From assembly GCF_003594875.1 (NCBI RefSeq), contig NZ_QZEY01000013.1, forward strand, positions 1 through 64,000: a stretch of DNA of 64,000 nucleotides, read 5' to 3'. The DNA is from Bailinhaonella thermotolerans (GTDB lineage Bacteria; Actinomycetota; Actinomycetes; Streptosporangiales; Streptosporangiaceae). A program made the position numbers and the translations under genes. Numbering within the stretch: the first letter of the stretch is position 1; every line of letters starts with the position of its first letter. A model generated the notes under the pieces. It had not been told where the DNA came from and searched no databases. It saw nothing but the letters and a program-made list of their open reading frames with translations. Positions 62,719 to 64,000 of this stretch are shown here, in pieces.

Positions 62719-64000
62719 TCAGTCGGTGAGCGTCACCGTGCGGCCGGTGTCGGCGCCGATCTCGGTGCGGATCTGCTCGGCGACGTCGGCGGAGAGGGGG
62801 CCGTCGACGGTGAGGGCGATGAGGGCCTTGCCGCCCTTCTCGTCACGGCTGACCTGCATGCTCGCGATGTTGATGCCGTTCTCGCCCAGGATGCGGCCGA
62901 CGATCCCGACGATGCCGGGGCGGTCGCTGTAGGTGTAGAAGGCCAGGTGCTCGGTCGGCTCGATCTCCATCGGGAAGCCGTTGACCTCCACGACCTTCTG
63001 GATCTGCCGGGGGCCGGACAGGGTGCCGGAGACGGAGACCGTACGGCCGTCGGCGAGCGTGCCGCGGACCTCCACCAGGTTGCGCCAGTCGGGGCTCTCG
63101 GAGGTCGTGACGAGGCTGACCTCGACGCCGCGGTCGCGGGCGAGGAGCGGCGCGTTGACGTAGGTCACGGCCTCCTCCACCACGTCGGTGAAGACGCCCT
63201 TCAGCGCGGCCAGCTCCAGCACGCGGACGTCCTCGGCGGCGATCTCGCCGCGGACGACGACCTCCAGGCGGGCGGCGACCTCGCCGGCCAGGGCGGTGAA
63301 GATGCGGCCGAGCTTCTCGGCGAGGGGCAGACCGGGCTTGACGTCCTCGGCGACCGCGCCGCCCTCGACGTTCACCGCGTCGGGCACGAACTCACCGGCC
63401 AGGGCGAGCTTGACCGAGCGGGCGACCTGGGTGCCGGCCTTCTCCTGCGCCTCGTGGGTGGAGGCGCCCAGGTGCGGGGTCACGACCACGTTGTCCAGGC
63501 CGAACAGCGGGCTGTCGGTGCACGGCTCGGTCTTGAAGACGTCCACGCCCGCGCCGGCGACGCGGCCCTCCTTGAGGGCGGCGACCAGGGCGTCCTCGTC
63601 CACGATGCCGCCGCGCGCGGCGTTGACGATGCGGACGGAGGGCTTGACCTGGTGCAGCTCCCGGTCGCCGATGAGGCCGACGGTCTCGGGCGACTTGGGC
63701 AGGTGCACGGTGATGAAGTCCGACTGGGCCAGCAGCTCGTCGAGGGAGACGAGGCGGACGCCGATCTGCGCGGCGCGGGCGGCCTGGACGTACGGGTCGT
63801 ACGCGATCAGCTCGACGCCGAACCCGGCCAGGCGCTGCGCGACGAGCTGCCCGATGCGGCCGAGGCCGAGGATGCCGACGGTCTTGTCCAGGAGCTCGAC
63901 CCCGGTGTACTTCGAGCGCTTCCACTCGCCGTTCTTGAGCGCGCCGTCGGCCTGGGGCACGTTGCGGGCGGTGGCGAGGAGCAGGGCGACCGCGTGCTCG
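62719..64000 (-). CDS. serA: D-3-phosphoglycerate dehydrogenase, 5' end beyond window
   Basis: First step of serine synthesis. About 427 residues are visible; the frame is open to the right edge (reading ...EHAVALLLATARNVPQAD), so roughly the first 100 residues are missing. Visible: NAD-binding VGILGLGRIGQLVAQRL, catalytic His in VVVTPHLGASTHEAQ, the intervening ASB domain and C-terminal ACT domain (YSDRPGIVGIVGRILGENGI), the long actinobacterial form regulated by serine. Confidence 0.96.
   Translation of the reverse strand, partial: EHAVALLLATARNVPQADGALKNGEWKRSKYTGVELLDKTVGILGLGRIGQLVAQRLAGFGVELIAYDPYVQAARAAQIGVRLVSLDELLAQSDFITVHLPKSPETVGLIGDRELHQVKPSVRIVNAARGGIVDEDALVAALKEGRVAGAGVDVFKTEPCTDSPLFGLDNVVVTPHLGASTHEAQEKAGTQVARSVKLALAGEFVPDAVNVEGGAVAEDVKPGLPLAEKLGRIFTALAGEVAARLEVVVRGEIAAEDVRVLELAALKGVFTDVVEEAVTYVNAPLLARDRGVEVSLVTTSESPDWRNLVEVRGTLADGRTVSVSGTLSGPRQIQKVVEVNGFPMEIEPTEHLAFYTYSDRPGIVGIVGRILGENGINIASMQVSRDEKGGKALIALTVDGPLSADVAEQIRTEIGADTGRTVTLTD

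Overview
The window is high-GC (roughly 70-75% by eye) actinobacterial chromosome, almost fully coding, with GC-rich third codon positions, many GTG/TTG starts and frequent absence of Shine-Dalgarno sequences. The backbone gene order (amtB-glnK-glnD, ftsY-smc-acyP, mutM, rnc-rpmF-yceD-coaD-rsmD, recG-DhaL-rpmB, thiD-thiL, ddl-gpsA-plsC-cofC, hup, leuDC-ndgR, gltX, cimA, ilvE, leuB, serA) matches the conserved core seen in Streptomyces and other Actinomycetota. F420 biosynthesis (cofC), an NdgR-type IclR regulator and a 6C-type RNA point the same way. A Streptosporangiales-like host (Nonomuraea/Actinomadura/Streptosporangium type) is my inference and is not proven by any one marker.

Layout. 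1-1.1 kb: tail of an unknown gene and an O-methyltransferase. 1.2-5.3 kb: nitrogen operon amtB-glnK-glnD behind a GlnR-like box. 5.6-11.6 kb: SRP receptor ftsY, condensin smc, a small coiled-coil protein, acylphosphatase. 11.7-15.1 kb: secreted GH15 glucoamylase and two membrane proteins. 15.1-19.5 kb: mutM followed by an accessory hemerythrin/MFS/MocR group. 19.6-27.4 kb: rnc-rpmF-yceD-coaD-rsmD, a non-coding segment with a 6C-like RNA, recG, a FakA/DhaL protein, rpmB. 27.5-35.1 kb: thiamine (thiD, thiL), cell wall (ddl), phospholipid (gpsA, plsC), F420 (cofC), HU. 35.5-38.5 kb: leuC-leuD and divergent ndgR. 38.5-44.7 kb: accessory segment with a large acidic protein, SGNH hydrolase, redoxin plus MerR, and P450. 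44.9-49.8 kb: tRNA-Glu(CUC), tRNA-Gln(CUG), PadR/MATE pair, gltX and a FAH-family enzyme. 50-52.1 kb: secreted M28 peptidase and a VOC protein. 52.4-54.2 kb: cimA behind a leader-peptide attenuator. 54.5-58.6 kb: methyltransferase, MhuD-like monooxygenase, ArsR/MFS pair, hydrolase. 58.7-64 kb: ilvE, leuB, a 36-residue small ORF, a CaCA antiporter and a truncated serA.

How the genes work together. Branched-chain amino acid synthesis is the main theme of the right half: cimA makes citramalate (isoleucine precursor), leuCD and leuB act on both citramalate and isopropylmalate, ilvE does the final transamination, and ndgR is the likely local regulator. A TCTCR-N5-YGAGA palindrome occurs both between leuC and ndgR and upstream of cimA, and cimA also carries a Leu-Leu-Ile-Ile leader peptide followed by a canonical terminator. 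Small accessory regulator/target pairs (MocR-MFS, MerR-redoxin, PadR-MATE, ArsR-MFS) are each divergent, and three of the four have readable operator palindromes.

The points I would look at first are the 6C-like RNA near 22.9-23.0 kb with an opposing terminator, the cimA attenuator, the genome-style CGTACG palindromic repeats that fill many gaps and apparently enter coding linkers, a 69-bp perfect palindrome at 43.3 kb, and thiL, whose conserved N-terminus lies upstream of any canonical start codon. I saw no IS element, phage gene, CRISPR array or defence island.
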